Shown in pieces: positions 18,863 through 27,105 of a stretch of DNA of 64,000 nt; positions within the stretch are counted from its first letter, which is position 1; every line of letters begins with the position of its first letter. Both the position numbers and the translations under genes were made by a program. The notes under the pieces are model-generated. The model was given only the letters and a program-made list of their open reading frames with translations, was not told where the DNA came from and did not search any database. The stretch is from positions 1 to 64,000 of the forward strand of contig JAGDZK010000076.1 in the NCBI GenBank assembly GCA_049115935.1. The letters run 5' to 3'. This stretch comes from Bermanella sp049115935. GTDB taxonomy: Bacteria > Pseudomonadota > Gammaproteobacteria > Pseudomonadales > Oceanobacteraceae.

Positions 18863-20044
18863 TTAGCGATTCCAAGCCCTCAGGGTTTGGATATGATTAG
18901 ATCCCGTAAAATGCGCTTTAAACTTCTCCCAACTCGAAATAGGCTTAGGGGTACACAAAGGAGCAATTCCTTCAGGGTCCCACATGGACTTAATATAAGA
19001 ATGGGAAGTTAGTGGCTTCCAGCCTCCAAAAGATTGCAAGATATGTTGAACCTTTTTCTGATCATCTAAAGACATCGCATTTAAAAAGGATTGCAAACGC
19101 TCTCGGCAATACACTCGATATGGACTGGTATTCACCTTCGGGTACAAATACCCCTCAGATGATAAGTCAAATGTCTTATGTCCCTTATCAAAATTAATGG
19201 CGTTAAGCTCTAAATAAGGCAAATAATTTTCACATATATCTTTTAATAATGGCTCCCAGCCAAACGGGACCCCGTCATTAACATTGAATTCCATTCCATC
19301 CGCCTTTTCGGGTTTCATATTCCATAGTCTGGCGGTCCATTCATACACAGCAGGCGCACGTTCTTGCATAATACGATTAGAGGTTGGATCATTTCCGAAG
19401 TGCCAGAACATAGACCCAAAAAAACCAAAATCAGCTAAACAAGGCTTGTCTCCTAACAAGTAAGGTTGTTGCTGAAAGATAGCCTCTAACCTATCTAGTG
19501 TATTGATGTAAATGCTTTCAACATGCTCCCTGTTGTGTTCTGTCATTCCATCACCATAAAGAAATTTATCCCTTTGGTGTTTATGTACAAGCTTGCCAGC
19601 TAACCAAGTGGAGGGACCGCCCCACCCCCAAGCACCACCTAAAAACTCCTTCACAAACATTGTTTTGTAAAGCTTCCTATCTTCTGCATGCATCCAGCGA
19701 TAATAAATAGCAGGGCGCCACATCCACTCATCGGCATAATCCTCTAAAAGGCGAGTTAAAAATGCCGTCACGGGATCTCTTGGTAGCAGCCCATGCTTAG
19801 GATAACGAGCTTCAAACCAGTCAATCATAGGAGTGGTATCTTGCAGCCAGATATTGTCTGGTGTCTTAATCACTGGCATTTGCCTTAGACCGGTATTATT
19901 AGCAATTTCATCACCATATTCTGCAAGGCTGCCGTAAATTGGATTAAATGGAATTCCCTTATAACGCAAATACGCCAGCATCTTTCCGCAAAAATACGAA
20001 CGGTGGAATACGTATATATCGTAAGCGTTTTTATTCTTCTTCAT
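18863..20044 (-). CDS. Glutathione S-transferase-like protein, extended
   Basis: A 393-residue cytoplasmic protein. The N-terminal thioredoxin-like domain (YVFHRSYFCGKMLAYLRYKGIPF, then MPVIKTP with the cis-proline and QDTTPMIDW) matches a GST fold. The helical C-terminal domain contains KPCLADFGFFGSMFWH. A further about 130 residues follow, longer than ordinary GSTs (about 200-220). It may conjugate or isomerise a substrate with glutathione. The ATG chosen here lies six bases after GGAG. Two earlier starts, including a GTG at 20,056, are less well placed. It is divergent from the alpha/beta hydrolase. Confidence 0.75.
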   Translation of the reverse strand: MKKNKNAYDIYVFHRSYFCGKMLAYLRYKGIPFNPIYGSLAEYGDEIANNTGLRQMPVIKTPDNIWLQDTTPMIDWFEARYPKHGLLPRDPVTAFLTRLLEDYADEWMWRPAIYYRWMHAEDRKLYKTMFVKEFLGGAWGWGGPSTWLAGKLVHKHQRDKFLYGDGMTEHNREHVESIYINTLDRLEAIFQQQPYLLGDKPCLADFGFFGSMFWHFGNDPTSNRIMQERAPAVYEWTARLWNMKPEKADGMEFNVNDGVPFGWEPLLKDICENYLPYLELNAINFDKGHKTFDLSSEGYLYPKVNTSPYRVYCRERLQSFLNAMSLDDQKKVQHILQSFGGWKPLTSHSYIKSMWDPEGIAPLCTPKPISSWEKFKAHFTGSNHIQTLRAWNR

Positions 20045-20063
20045 AGCCATCTCCACTAATAAT

Positions 20064-20086
20064 TAGACCTTTCCAATGAAGGTCTA
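20064..20086. promoter_or_regulatory. Palindromic operator candidate (TetR-type)
   Basis: Perfect 8-bp arms TAGACCTT and AAGGTCTA with a 7-base spacer, in the 94-base gap between the divergent GST-like and hydrolase genes. Size and symmetry fit a TetR-family operator. The TetR gene at 18,115 is the obvious candidate to bind here. Confidence 0.55.
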
Positions 20087-20096
20087 TCTAGGTAAT

Positions 20097-20116
20097 ATAG
20101 GTACCAACTGGTATCT
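20097..20116. promoter_or_regulatory. Second, imperfect palindrome in the same divergent promoter
   Basis: The core TACCA-AC-TGGTA (5-bp arms, 2-base spacer) with partly matching flanks lies 10 bases beyond the first palindrome. It may be a second regulator site or a chance repeat. Confidence 0.35.
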
Positions 20117-20138
20117 AAGTTAGCGGAAACTAAAATTT

Positions 20139-21008
20139 ATGGCAATATCAAATTTAAAACAGTGGAAAGATTTAGGCCAACTGACTCAGGTTACAGGGGA
20201 CAATATATTTTATATTTCTAAAGGAAGCGGGCCTGCACTACTACTTATTCATGGCTTTCCCACCAGCTCTTGGGATTGGCATACTCTGCTAACTCACTTA
20301 TCTGAGCATTTTCAAGTCATTGCCATTGATATGCTTGGATATGGCTTTTCAGATAAACCGCTACAGGGGGATTATTCAACGAAAGCACAAGCCAATAGAA
20401 TAAAAAACGTATTAAAACAGCTAGGTGTTAATGCTTGCCATATTATGACTTACAGTTACGGCTCTTCCGTTGCACAAGAAATATTACATCAGGACGAACT
20501 ATTTGAGGTACAAGTAAAATCTCTATGCTTAATGAACGGAGGCTTATTTCCAAATAGTAATCGTCCAAAATTAGCACAAACGCTTTTATTAGGTCGGTTA
20601 GGCTTTCTTGTGAATCTATTCTTCAGTAAACGGGTACTCGATCAGAACTTACGTTCAATATTTGGCCCTGATACCCAACCTACACCCTTATTAATCACAC
20701 AATATTGGGAATTAATTAATATCAATGATGGAAAAAGAATACTACCAACACTCATACAATACTTAAAAGAAAGGCAAGTATTTTCCCAGAAGTGGCAACA
20801 GGCTTTAATCGATTTTAAAAAGCCTATTCAGCTGATTATCGGTGATCACGATAGTATATCGGGTATAGATTTAGCGATAGAGTTTCAAGAAAAAATCTCT
20901 AAAAACAATATTCATATTTTAAAAAACATAGGACACTACCCTCAACTTGAATCTCCAAAATTAGTTTTAAAGTTGTTTAATGAATTTCAAAATATAAATA
21001 ATAAATAA
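20139..21008 (+). CDS. Alpha/beta hydrolase
   Basis: A 289-residue soluble alpha/beta-hydrolase-fold enzyme. HGFPTSSWDWHTLL is the oxyanion-hole region. The nucleophile elbow is TYSYGSS with Ser, the acid is in IIGDHDS, and the catalytic His is in NIGHYPQLESP. The Ser nucleophile points to an esterase, C-C hydrolase or similar enzyme, not a dehalogenase, which would use Asp. It is followed 13 bases later by the SDR gene, so the two form an operon. It is divergent from the GST-like gene across two palindromes. Confidence 0.85.
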   Translation: MAISNLKQWKDLGQLTQVTGDNIFYISKGSGPALLLIHGFPTSSWDWHTLLTHLSEHFQVIAIDMLGYGFSDKPLQGDYSTKAQANRIKNVLKQLGVNACHIMTYSYGSSVAQEILHQDELFEVQVKSLCLMNGGLFPNSNRPKLAQTLLLGRLGFLVNLFFSKRVLDQNLRSIFGPDTQPTPLLITQYWELININDGKRILPTLIQYLKERQVFSQKWQQALIDFKKPIQLIIGDHDSISGIDLAIEFQEKISKNNIHILKNIGHYPQLESPKLVLKLFNEFQNINNK

Positions 21009-21021
21009 GAAAGGTGATCAT

Positions 21022-21804
21022 ATGAAACGTATATTAATTACAGGTGCGGGAACGGGATTTGGCCGAGAAACGGCTATTACATTGGCAAAACGAGGGCATC
21101 ATGTTTATGCCGCCACATATGATCAACACCAATCAGAAGCACTGGCCGATTACGCTGATTTAAAGGGGGTTAACTTAGATATTCTTAAAATTGATATAAC
21201 AGACATTAATGATATAAAAAAAGCGAAAAATCTAGATGTAGACGTTTTAATCAATAACGCTGCAATCGGAGAGAGTGGCGCATTAGTTGAAATTCCAATA
21301 GATCGTGTAAGAAACAATTTAGAAACGAATGTATTGGGTACACTATCCATGATTCAGGCTGTCACCCCTAAGATGATGAAACGAAAAAATGGAACAATTA
21401 TCATGGTAACATCTTTGGCTGGTCGCGTTCCTCTGCCCTTTTTATCACCCTATTCAATGTCTAAATATGCACTTGAAAGTGCAGGAGCAGGCCTCGCAGA
21501 AGAACTAAAGCCCTTTAATATCCATGTTTCCATGATTGAACCCGGACCATATAGTACAGGGTTCAACGAAGCGAATATGAATAAAAAATACAACTGGATG
21601 AAAGAAGACTCTCTATATAGGGATAAAATTGATTATATTAAAAAAACTGAAAATAGATTAATTTTACGCATGCAAAAATCAAACTTCACCCCTGTTATCA
21701 AAGCGATGGTTAAAGCCGCAGAGTCTAATAAACCAAAGCTTAGGTATGCTGTACCTAAATGGATGGGATTAGGTGTTAATTTACTTCGAGGATTTGGCGT
21801 ATAA
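21022..21804 (+). CDS. Short-chain dehydrogenase/reductase
   Basis: A 260-residue NAD(P)-dependent oxidoreductase. The nucleotide-binding motif is TGAGTGFG, NNAAI stands for the NNAG motif, and the catalytic Ser-Tyr-Lys set is visible in VTSLAG and YSMSKYALES. It should oxidise or reduce an alcohol/ketone pair. Its ATG has an AAAGGTG site and it directly follows the hydrolase, so a hydrolysed or hydrated intermediate may be its substrate. A strong bidirectional terminator follows. Confidence 0.9.
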   Translation: MKRILITGAGTGFGRETAITLAKRGHHVYAATYDQHQSEALADYADLKGVNLDILKIDITDINDIKKAKNLDVDVLINNAAIGESGALVEIPIDRVRNNLETNVLGTLSMIQAVTPKMMKRKNGTIIMVTSLAGRVPLPFLSPYSMSKYALESAGAGLAEELKPFNIHVSMIEPGPYSTGFNEANMNKKYNWMKEDSLYRDKIDYIKKTENRLILRMQKSNFTPVIKAMVKAAESNKPKLRYAVPKWMGLGVNLLRGFGV

Positions 21805-21836
21805 AAAGCGTCTAATATCTCTAAATCAACATAAAA

Positions 21837-21870
21837 CGGAGGTGAGATAATAAAATCACCTCCGATTTTC
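21837..21870. terminator. Bidirectional terminator
   Basis: Perfect 9-bp arms CGGAGGTGA and TCACCTCCG with a 10-base loop, flanked by an A-rich left side and ATTTTC on the right. It lies between the convergent SDR and tandem-isomerase genes and can serve both. Confidence 0.85.
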
Positions 21871-21873
21871 AAA

Positions 21874-23166
21874 CTAATTGTTTCTAATCAGATTTTCGAT
21901 TATACCCATTCGATCTTGCCCCCATAAAGTATGATCCCCATATTCAAAGCTTGGTACTCCCCAGCAGCCTTTTTTGAACATATCGTCTAAATTCCGATTT
22001 ACTTCTGCTTTCCAGTCTGTGTTATTTATTTTATCTTTTGCGATTAACCAGTTTAAACCACAACGCTCCACCATAATCCTCATACCAGAATCGGTTTCAC
22101 CTCGAATACCTTGGGTATTAACACCTTTTGCAAAGCTGAGTAAGAATTCTTGTAACTTATTTTCATTGCGTGCGTACTCCAGCAATGCATAGCAACGCTC
22201 AACGGCTGGACCTAATGGATCAGCCACATATCCGTAAGGCAAGCTTAACTTTTGAGCCTCGCGTTTAGTGTCCATAAATATATACATTTTTTTAGCTTGA
22301 GGCACATTCATTCCACGCATCATCATGGGTAAAACCGGCTTAATAATTAATGGTATACCATAATACTCGCTCAATTTAATGGCTTGCACCAAACCAATAT
22401 AAGAATAAGGACTACGCGCAGACCAATATATCGTCAGTGGAACATCACAAATTTTGACATCCTCAATCGGTCTTTTACAAAAATCGTTATAGGTTAAGTT
22501 AAACTGCACGTTATCATTTTTATTTAGTGCTAGCCCTTGCTTAATCAAACGAGATTCTAAATGATCAAGTCGATCAACTCCCCAATACCACTCTCCTTCA
22601 AAATTAATCATGGCCCCAAAGTAATGGCCTTTTTTCTCTAATAATAATTGATTTTTTATCAATTGTTTTTTAAGTTGATTGTTTTCAAAAGGTTCTTGGG
22701 GAAGCTGATCAGTAAACTCACCACTCCACACCCTCTTAAAGATATCTTTTGCTGTACTAATAAAGGTTTCAGAGGATTCGGCAAGCAAAAGCTCTGCGGT
22801 AGCTGCCTCCAATATATTGCGATCATCAATTACCACTTGTTTACTTGGGAAGTCTAATTGATAAAGATCAGCCAAATAACCAGCATCTCGACTAGCATAT
22901 TGATGCCACATATCCATCGCTGGAAACATTTCTTCTTGGAGCTCTAAAACAACATGAAATTCAGCTTTAATTCTGAATCGAACCAAAAAATCCTCAATAA
23001 CTTGAATTAATAAGTAACTATAAGGATCATCTATTCGTAGAAAGATATCGACTCTAGATTCGCGCCCCTTTATTATCCGATTAAATTGATAACTTGCGCG
23101 TTTTATATCTTTTAACTGGTTACTGGATATTATTCTTGCAATGTACGGCATGATCATTTTTTTCAT
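21874..23166 (-). CDS. Tandem DsbA-fold protein (2-hydroxychromene-2-carboxylate isomerase/GST-kappa-like)
   Basis: A 430-residue protein with two thioredoxin-like domains of the DsbA/GST-kappa type. The first is about residues 35-215 (VDIFLRIDDPYSYLLIQV) and the second about 225-430 (PLTIYWSARSPYSYIGLVQ, KPVLPMMMRGMN, KGCWGVPSFEYGDHTLWGQDR). The SPYSY motif and the WGVPSF segment are typical of glutathione-dependent HCCA isomerases. Single-domain members are about 200 residues, so this is an internal duplication or fusion. Only the second domain has the full signature; the first (DDPYSY) may be regulatory. It ends an operon FrdA-FrdB-isomerase. Confidence 0.8.
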   Translation of the reverse strand: MKKMIMPYIARIISSNQLKDIKRASYQFNRIIKGRESRVDIFLRIDDPYSYLLIQVIEDFLVRFRIKAEFHVVLELQEEMFPAMDMWHQYASRDAGYLADLYQLDFPSKQVVIDDRNILEAATAELLLAESSETFISTAKDIFKRVWSGEFTDQLPQEPFENNQLKKQLIKNQLLLEKKGHYFGAMINFEGEWYWGVDRLDHLESRLIKQGLALNKNDNVQFNLTYNDFCKRPIEDVKICDVPLTIYWSARSPYSYIGLVQAIKLSEYYGIPLIIKPVLPMMMRGMNVPQAKKMYIFMDTKREAQKLSLPYGYVADPLGPAVERCYALLEYARNENKLQEFLLSFAKGVNTQGIRGETDSGMRIMVERCGLNWLIAKDKINNTDWKAEVNRNLDDMFKKGCWGVPSFEYGDHTLWGQDRMGIIENLIRNN

Positions 23167-23168
23167 GA

Positions 23169-23852
23169 TTATTTTACCTTTTTATTATCTTTACAAATAT
23201 TTTTAAGGGGAACAATGACATCTTTTTTAAGATTAATACCTACACCACAACCAGGCACAGAATCCTCATCATATGACAACACCCCTAAATCCAAAGCAAG
23301 ATTAATGGCTTCCAATTTATCATTGGATGTGGCACTAGGATCAACAATGACTCGCTGAATTCGTAAAAAGCTATAAGGATTTCCAAACACAAGGTGATCT
23401 GAATCATTATTTTTATCATGAACAGGGCAGCCTTTTAAACATGCATAACACTCTATACAACGATTTAAATTTGAAAGCGCATTATGATCCAGTCCAAGTT
23501 TATTTGGATTGACATCAACAATAGGTAGTCTGCCTTGCAATTGCTTGTTAATGGCGTCACGCTTAACAACTAAATCTTTTATTATAGGCAATCCTTGCAT
23601 GTGTGATATTTTGTCATTATTTCTTAGCTTAGTTCGGCATGCTAGTTTCGATTTTCCATTAATATCCACTGTACATACACCACACAAACCGTTTCGACAA
23701 CCATAACGGAAGGCTAAACCTGGATGCATTTTTTCTTGCGTGTCGATTAAGACCTCTAAAGCCATGGGCCTTTCTTTTATATCCTTTAACTCATACTCTA
23801 TTTCAACATCTTGTTTTTTATTTAATTGGCCCCGTTGAATAATTATTTTCAT
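23169..23852 (-). CDS. FrdB/SdhB-like iron-sulfur protein lacking 3Fe-4S ligands
   Basis: A 227-residue electron-transfer subunit. The 2Fe-2S site is C-x4-C-x2-C-x11-C (CRNGLCGVC to LAC). The ferredoxin segment is CIECYACLKGCP. In SdhB/FrdB three further cysteines ligate the 3Fe-4S and complete the 4Fe-4S cluster. Here only PGCGVGINL is left in that region, so the 3Fe-4S cluster is probably missing. No membrane anchor genes are present. It overlaps the flavoprotein gene by ATGA with an AAGGAG site. It likely passes electrons to or from that flavoprotein. Confidence 0.82.
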   Translation of the reverse strand: MKIIIQRGQLNKKQDVEIEYELKDIKERPMALEVLIDTQEKMHPGLAFRYGCRNGLCGVCTVDINGKSKLACRTKLRNNDKISHMQGLPIIKDLVVKRDAINKQLQGRLPIVDVNPNKLGLDHNALSNLNRCIECYACLKGCPVHDKNNDSDHLVFGNPYSFLRIQRVIVDPSATSNDKLEAINLALDLGVLSYDEDSVPGCGVGINLKKDVIVPLKNICKDNKKVK

Positions 23853-25792
23853 ATCATTTTCTCCTTAGTATCGATTTTCATCTCCATCACGGGGACAGGC
23901 TCACTTAAAGCAGATTGATAAATTTTTAGTAATATTGCGTCTTTGTATTTGTTAGGTAGGTAGCGAATAATCTTAAATACTAATATTTTTATATTTTGGT
24001 TAACTCTTAATTTTATGATTTTATGATAAGGTGATCGAATTTGTTGTAAATTATGAACTTCAACTTCATCATTGATTAGATAGACTTCAATAGAGTATGG
24101 TTTACTCCGAAATAACTTACTAAGATTAATTTTTTTATGGTCTAGGCGTACATGAGACCCCAGTGATATAGGTCTACTCAGTGCAGAAGTGGCAATTAAT
24201 TTTGCGCATAACAATAAATTTCTGCATTCAATGTAATCTATTAATGTTTGATTCCAAACAGAATCAGATTCTACTTCCGATTTTTCTAGTTTTAACTCTA
24301 ACTCTTTAACCATGTTTAGTGTATTACTTAAAGAATCGAAAGTACGCGCAGGGCCTATGCCTTGCCATGCTGTTTTTTGTAAAGACCTTAATACGTGAAT
24401 TGCATAATGGGGAGTGGATTGGGTATTTTTATTATCGAGTTTATCCTTATAAACTTGTAAAAGTTTACTTGACTGTAAATTAAAACAAGACCAATCAAGC
24501 TCCTCTGCCTGTGTAGCATTATAATGAGCCGATAATCCCGCTCGCTTTCCAAATATAATCCCTTCAGCTAAAGAGGTTGACCCTAAACGATTACTACCAT
24601 GCAACCCTCCTAATGCTTGGCCTGCTGCATATAACCCTTTTATTTCCTTATCTTGTTGGTCCAGCACATTACATTGCTCATTTGTTTTTATGCCTCCCAT
24701 TAAATAATGAGCCGAAGGTTTAACCTCCCACATAGATTCAAACTTTGCAGCTTTAGGACCCATTGCCCCACGGACTATTTTTAATAAACTTGGAATTTTC
24801 TGATTCATTAACGCCGTATAAACTTTACCGCTATTTCCTTTATTATTTTCAGTTAAGTCTAAATAGCACCCTTGATTTTGTGTTCCTTTTCCACTTTCAA
24901 CAGCTTTAGCAATGACAGCAGCACATTCTGCACGAGTACGCCCCATAAGCTCAGATTTTAAAACATTGCCATCTTTATCTTTTATACAACCAAGAACACC
25001 CGTGCTGATAGGTTCTCCCACGATTAACCCTTGATAAGCTGAAGGTGTCGCTACCGAAAAAGGAATAAATTGGACTTGCTCCATGTCCACCAATTTTGCT
25101 CCCGCACGAGCCGCAATGGCATAAGCGTCTCCGGTGTTGCCTTTCATTGTGTCGGTATTAGGGTAATACAAGGTGCTTACACCACCGCAGGCTAGTACGA
25201 CAGAACGAGCTTTCACTGAGATAAAATCACCTGTACTTGCGTGATAAACAAGGCCGCCTTGTACTGTGCGCTGCTGCGTCGTATTATTTATCTGGAAGTA
25301 CAGATCTAAAAACCAAGCATCTTCTAATGTATCCAAGCTCCCTTTGTATAAAGCATTCCAACAAGCATGGGCGTAATCTAACCCACCATTTTTGTGGTCA
25401 ACTGATCGAGCCAGTGTGTGCCCACCCATAGGAATAGAAAGAGGCTTTACCGTATTATCTTTTTTATCGATATTGGCTTGAATGCCATGCTTCTGTAACC
25501 AGTTATAGGCCTTTGGCGAATCTTCAGAAAACGCTTTGCACAGTCCATTGTTCCCAATATCATCCCCTTGAATGCGCAAGTTATCACTCAACTCAGCCAG
25601 TGTATCCTTTGGGGTGCCACTCCCTCTTACAGTAATAATGCCTTCTGAAATTTTGCTATCGGAACAAAGGATAGGGTCCTTTGATAACAGTAATACCTTT
25701 GAGCCTTGGCTAGCAGCAGTCTCTGCGGCGGCTGACCCTGCTCCTCCCGAGCCAACAATAATGACATCGTATTCTTTTTGTTTTAATTGCAT
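23849..25792 (-). CDS. FrdA-like FAD-dependent dehydrogenase
   Basis: A 647-residue flavoprotein of the fumarate reductase/succinate dehydrogenase superfamily. The FAD-binding motif is VIIVGSGGAGSAAAETAA, GGVSTLYYP and HGSNRLGSTSLAEG complete the FAD site, and SAHYLMGGI carries the conserved His. The usual active-site block QxHPT is QFIPF, with Ile for the substrate-binding His, and the TEGCRGEGG segment is replaced by VGEPISTGVLG. It should therefore not act on succinate or fumarate. It may oxidise or reduce a C-C bond in another carboxylate or enone. It is first in a three-gene operon, with an AraC gene diverging upstream. Confidence 0.82.
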   Translation of the reverse strand: MQLKQKEYDVIIVGSGGAGSAAAETAASQGSKVLLLSKDPILCSDSKISEGIITVRGSGTPKDTLAELSDNLRIQGDDIGNNGLCKAFSEDSPKAYNWLQKHGIQANIDKKDNTVKPLSIPMGGHTLARSVDHKNGGLDYAHACWNALYKGSLDTLEDAWFLDLYFQINNTTQQRTVQGGLVYHASTGDFISVKARSVVLACGGVSTLYYPNTDTMKGNTGDAYAIAARAGAKLVDMEQVQFIPFSVATPSAYQGLIVGEPISTGVLGCIKDKDGNVLKSELMGRTRAECAAVIAKAVESGKGTQNQGCYLDLTENNKGNSGKVYTALMNQKIPSLLKIVRGAMGPKAAKFESMWEVKPSAHYLMGGIKTNEQCNVLDQQDKEIKGLYAAGQALGGLHGSNRLGSTSLAEGIIFGKRAGLSAHYNATQAEELDWSCFNLQSSKLLQVYKDKLDNKNTQSTPHYAIHVLRSLQKTAWQGIGPARTFDSLSNTLNMVKELELKLEKSEVESDSVWNQTLIDYIECRNLLLCAKLIATSALSRPISLGSHVRLDHKKINLSKLFRSKPYSIEVYLINDEVEVHNLQQIRSPYHKIIKLRVNQNIKILVFKIIRYLPNKYKDAILLKIYQSALSEPVPVMEMKIDTKEKMI

Positions 25793-25808
25793 TTGATGAA
25801 GCTCTAAT

Positions 25809-25888
25809 TGACCACTGACATATCTTTATCTTAAAGGGGTAAGCTAAAGATCGAAGTGCAAGAGTGGTCAGTATCTGGTTATATCTGG
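25809..25888. promoter_or_regulatory. Divergent control region with direct and inverted repeats
   Basis: Between the FrdA-like gene and the second AraC gene there are two TATCTGG copies 10 bases apart (25,872 and 25,882), a helical-phase direct repeat as AraC-type proteins bind. There is also a spaced inverted pair TGACCACT (25,809) and AGTGGTCA (25,863). Binding is inferred from geometry. Confidence 0.4.
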
Positions 25889-25933
25889 CCAAATTACTTA
25901 CACTGATAGCATTAGGTCATGGGAGAATGGCGA

Positions 25934-26962
25934 ATGATTACAAATATGATTAGCGCTAAAGACGCTATTTTACCCGTCTTTTTTCCAGCTGTTTTATTCC
26001 GATTATTAAAGGGTGCTGGGATAGGAGACAGCGAATTATTGACTGGCACAGACTTAACACCTGAATCCTTTTTAGATGAGGACTTAAAAATTGACTTTAT
26101 TACCCATAGTCAATTTATAAAAAACGCCATTACTGCCAGCGATGACCCCCATTTAGCTTGGCGATTTGGCCAACATATAAATGTTACCTCTTTAGGCATG
26201 GTCGGGTATGCCGCTATGAGTTGCCATACCATCGAAGACTCTCTAAATACCATCATTCAGTACTTTAAAATTCGAGCCCCTCTTTATCGTTTAAAACTTC
26301 TAAAACCCAAAAGGGATACAGAGGAAGCGGCTATTCAGTTTGATGAGTCCATTAATTTTGGAGAAATGCGCTATTTTTTATTAGCCGCCGTTGCCAGCGG
26401 AACAGCTCAGATGATTAATTTTTATGCTGGGAAAACAGATGTGGTAGTGAAAATTGAACTAGCTTGTCCTCCCGTAATTGGCTGGGAGCAAGCAGTAGCC
26501 AAATTCCCCTTTACAGTGGAGTTTAATAGTGATCACACCCGACTAATTTTTGCATCTACATTATTGCATCAGCTCAATGCTACGGCTGATCCGCAAACTG
26601 AAAAGTCTACAAAACACATATGTGACCAATTACTTTCTAAAATTGAAAGCCAAACAGAAATGGGGTATTTAGTGAGGGAATATATACTCCTGCAATCCGG
26701 TAAGTATCCCACTCTGGATGAAGCAGCGGCTCATTTTTGTGTGTCCCCTAGAACCTTTCGCCGAGAGCTCAACAAACTTAATACAACTTACCAAGCCATA
26801 TTAGATCAGGTAAGGGAAACCATTGCCCTTGAATATTTAAAAACAACGAATAAGCCCGTAAATGAGATAGCTTATGAGCTTGGGTTTACAGACCCTTCTA
26901 ACTTTGGTCGAGCATTTAAAAAATGGACTGGAAAATCACCAGGCATATTTCGAAATAATTAA
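25934..26962 (+). CDS. AraC-family regulator, arabinose-binding type
   Basis: A 342-residue transcription factor with an N-terminal ligand-binding domain of the same type as the regulator at 17,048. Its C-terminal double helix-turn-helix reads LDEAAAHFCVSPRTFRRELNKL and VNEIAYELGFTDPSNFGRAFKKWTG. It is divergent from the FrdA-like operon and is its probable activator. The ATG used here lies eight bases after GGGAG. An in-frame ATG 15 bases earlier is an alternative. With the first AraC it brackets the island. Confidence 0.85.
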   Translation: MITNMISAKDAILPVFFPAVLFRLLKGAGIGDSELLTGTDLTPESFLDEDLKIDFITHSQFIKNAITASDDPHLAWRFGQHINVTSLGMVGYAAMSCHTIEDSLNTIIQYFKIRAPLYRLKLLKPKRDTEEAAIQFDESINFGEMRYFLLAAVASGTAQMINFYAGKTDVVVKIELACPPVIGWEQAVAKFPFTVEFNSDHTRLIFASTLLHQLNATADPQTEKSTKHICDQLLSKIESQTEMGYLVREYILLQSGKYPTLDEAAAHFCVSPRTFRRELNKLNTTYQAILDQVRETIALEYLKTTNKPVNEIAYELGFTDPSNFGRAFKKWTGKSPGIFRNN

Positions 26963-27043
26963 ACACTCTAAATGGCTGTGCCATAGCCCAATGCACTGCA
27001 AGTAGTTTCTACTGACTTTTTAACAACCTTGGTTGTATTTAGC

Positions 27044-27081
27044 AAACAAAAAAGCCCAGCTTTGTTTCCAAAGCTGGGCTT
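27044..27081 (-). terminator. argG terminator
   Basis: Perfect 13-bp arms AAGCCCAGCTTTG and CAAAGCTGGGCTT with a 4-base loop. On the minus strand they are followed by a T-rich tract, 25 bases after the argG stop. The stem resembles the terminator at 12,734. Confidence 0.88.
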
Positions 27082-27105
27082 CAACCACAAGGTTACTTTA
27101 AAAAA

